From: Azadirachta indica
Taxonomy: Eukaryota > Streptophyta > Magnoliopsida > Sapindales > Meliaceae
NCBI GenBank assembly: GCA_022749755.1
Contig: CM040453.1
Coordinates: 1,696,102-1,760,101, forward strand
Direction of reading: 5' to 3'
Length of the DNA: 64,000 nucleotides
In this document: piece by piece, positions 63,187 through 64,000 of the stretch
Layout: every line of letters starts with the position of its first letter
Position numbering within the stretch: the stretch's first letter is position 1
Position numbers and translations under genes: made by a program
The notes under the pieces: model-generated
The model's database searches: none
Told to the model about the DNA's origin: nothing
The model's input: the letters and a program-made list of their open reading frames with translations, nothing else

Positions 63187-64000
63187 TACTGAAAATAGCA
63201 AATATGGAAAGGAGTGGATGAGAACACGTGTCATCCATTTGGAAGAACTGTTAATTTTTTCTTATCTGCTTTTTCTAAATTTGAATCAAGTATAAAACGG
63301 TTTGATGCATGAGAAAAGGTAACATAGATGCTCTTGGAGTTTTTTGTCTTTTTATTTTTTGGGGGCTGCAAAAGCCATCATCCGTGATTGAATTTGAAAT
63401 TACGTTCGAGTTCTGTTGTCTTCCAGTTAGTAGAAAAGTATGAACAGCGGATCGCTACGACATTCTCCTGCAAATCTCGAACATGTGTTATGTACAGAGG
63501 GCGTGTACGACTTAGATTTTGAAATCAGAGCAGTAGAAGCTTAAGCCGGTCATTCCATTTACAAAATGACAGTTGAAAACGGAACATTCCTGTAAACTGG
63601 CATCGGTGGTCATCAATCCCAAATCCACTATCTGTTTTCGATTATACAACCGAGCTAAATTCATACTATTTTGCAGATCCGCTAAATATTAATACAAAGT
63701 TATATTCAGAATGTGTATTGCGGCATTTGGATCACTGTATGTACGGTTAAAGTTTTTTCCGCATGACGGAAAAACCGGCACAACGCAACCATAAACCCAG
63801 GCATAACTTAGATGGCCAATTGAATACCATTAGCACCTCGTAAAACACCTAATTTTTACTTTATTCTGAAATCTTTAAAGTCAGAAATAGGCAGCTGGGT
63901 CTTTGTTTCACTAGCTGACTTCGATACTAGTGTAACTGCTGCTTGCGTACAGGTCAATGCTACCTATTTGCAGCCGTGAAGTCGAATTAACATCTCGAAC
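63187..64000. other. 3' flank of the PITH gene to the window end
   Basis: It includes the 3' UTR and about 0.5 kb of further sequence that is less AT-rich than the accessory block. No coding region is recognised; a gene could begin just outside the window. Confidence 0.5.

Overview
This is nuclear DNA from a flowering plant, almost certainly a eudicot. The genes carry many short GT-AG introns, the spacers are AT-rich with long TA, GAA and poly-A runs, and the proteins are plant families (a CPP/TSO1-like factor, an IQD protein, a plant NEK kinase, a GT-2-type trihelix factor, a plastid-targeted ribose-5-phosphate isomerase).

Layout. Housekeeping genes occupy both ends. From left to right: the 3' part of a CPP factor (+), EMC2 (-), a TruD/PUS7 pseudouridine synthase (+) with a TRIM retrotransposon in one intron and an AT-AC intron in another, an IQD protein (-), a NEK kinase (-), a 7.5 kb spacer, a GT2L-like trihelix factor (-), TIM23 (+), then a 20 kb accessory block, and finally plastid ribose-5-phosphate isomerase (-) head to head with a PITH-domain gene (+). 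From memory, six of these families (CPP, EMC2, PUS7, NEK, TIM23, RPI, plus PITH at the end) lie in the same order in Arabidopsis around At3g04850 to At3g04780. TIM23 and RPI are next-door neighbours there, so the accessory block would be lineage-specific material.

The accessory block (about 39.8 to 58.1 kb) is the interesting part. It holds four intact genes for small secreted cysteine-rich peptides (called CRP-A, -B, -C and -D here), one broken CRP copy, one intact gene for a secreted, probably membrane-anchored protein with two EGF-like modules, and one broken EGF copy. It also contains a plastid ndhA fragment, a LINE 3' relic and a possible tRNA-derived element. All four CRPs have a signal peptide, a TATA box and a shared cysteine core C-x3-C-x(9,10)-C-x(3,4)-C. 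CRP-A and CRP-B are about 99% identical over 225 bases of exon 1, with only two synonymous changes, while their introns and second exons have diverged strongly. That suggests gene conversion of the Cys-rich exon combined with drift or diversification of the tail. I do not recognise a named family for these peptides.

Exon structures below were built by hand from splice signals, codon phase and remembered family sequences. Every multi-exon model given as intact closes in frame. No transcript evidence was available.
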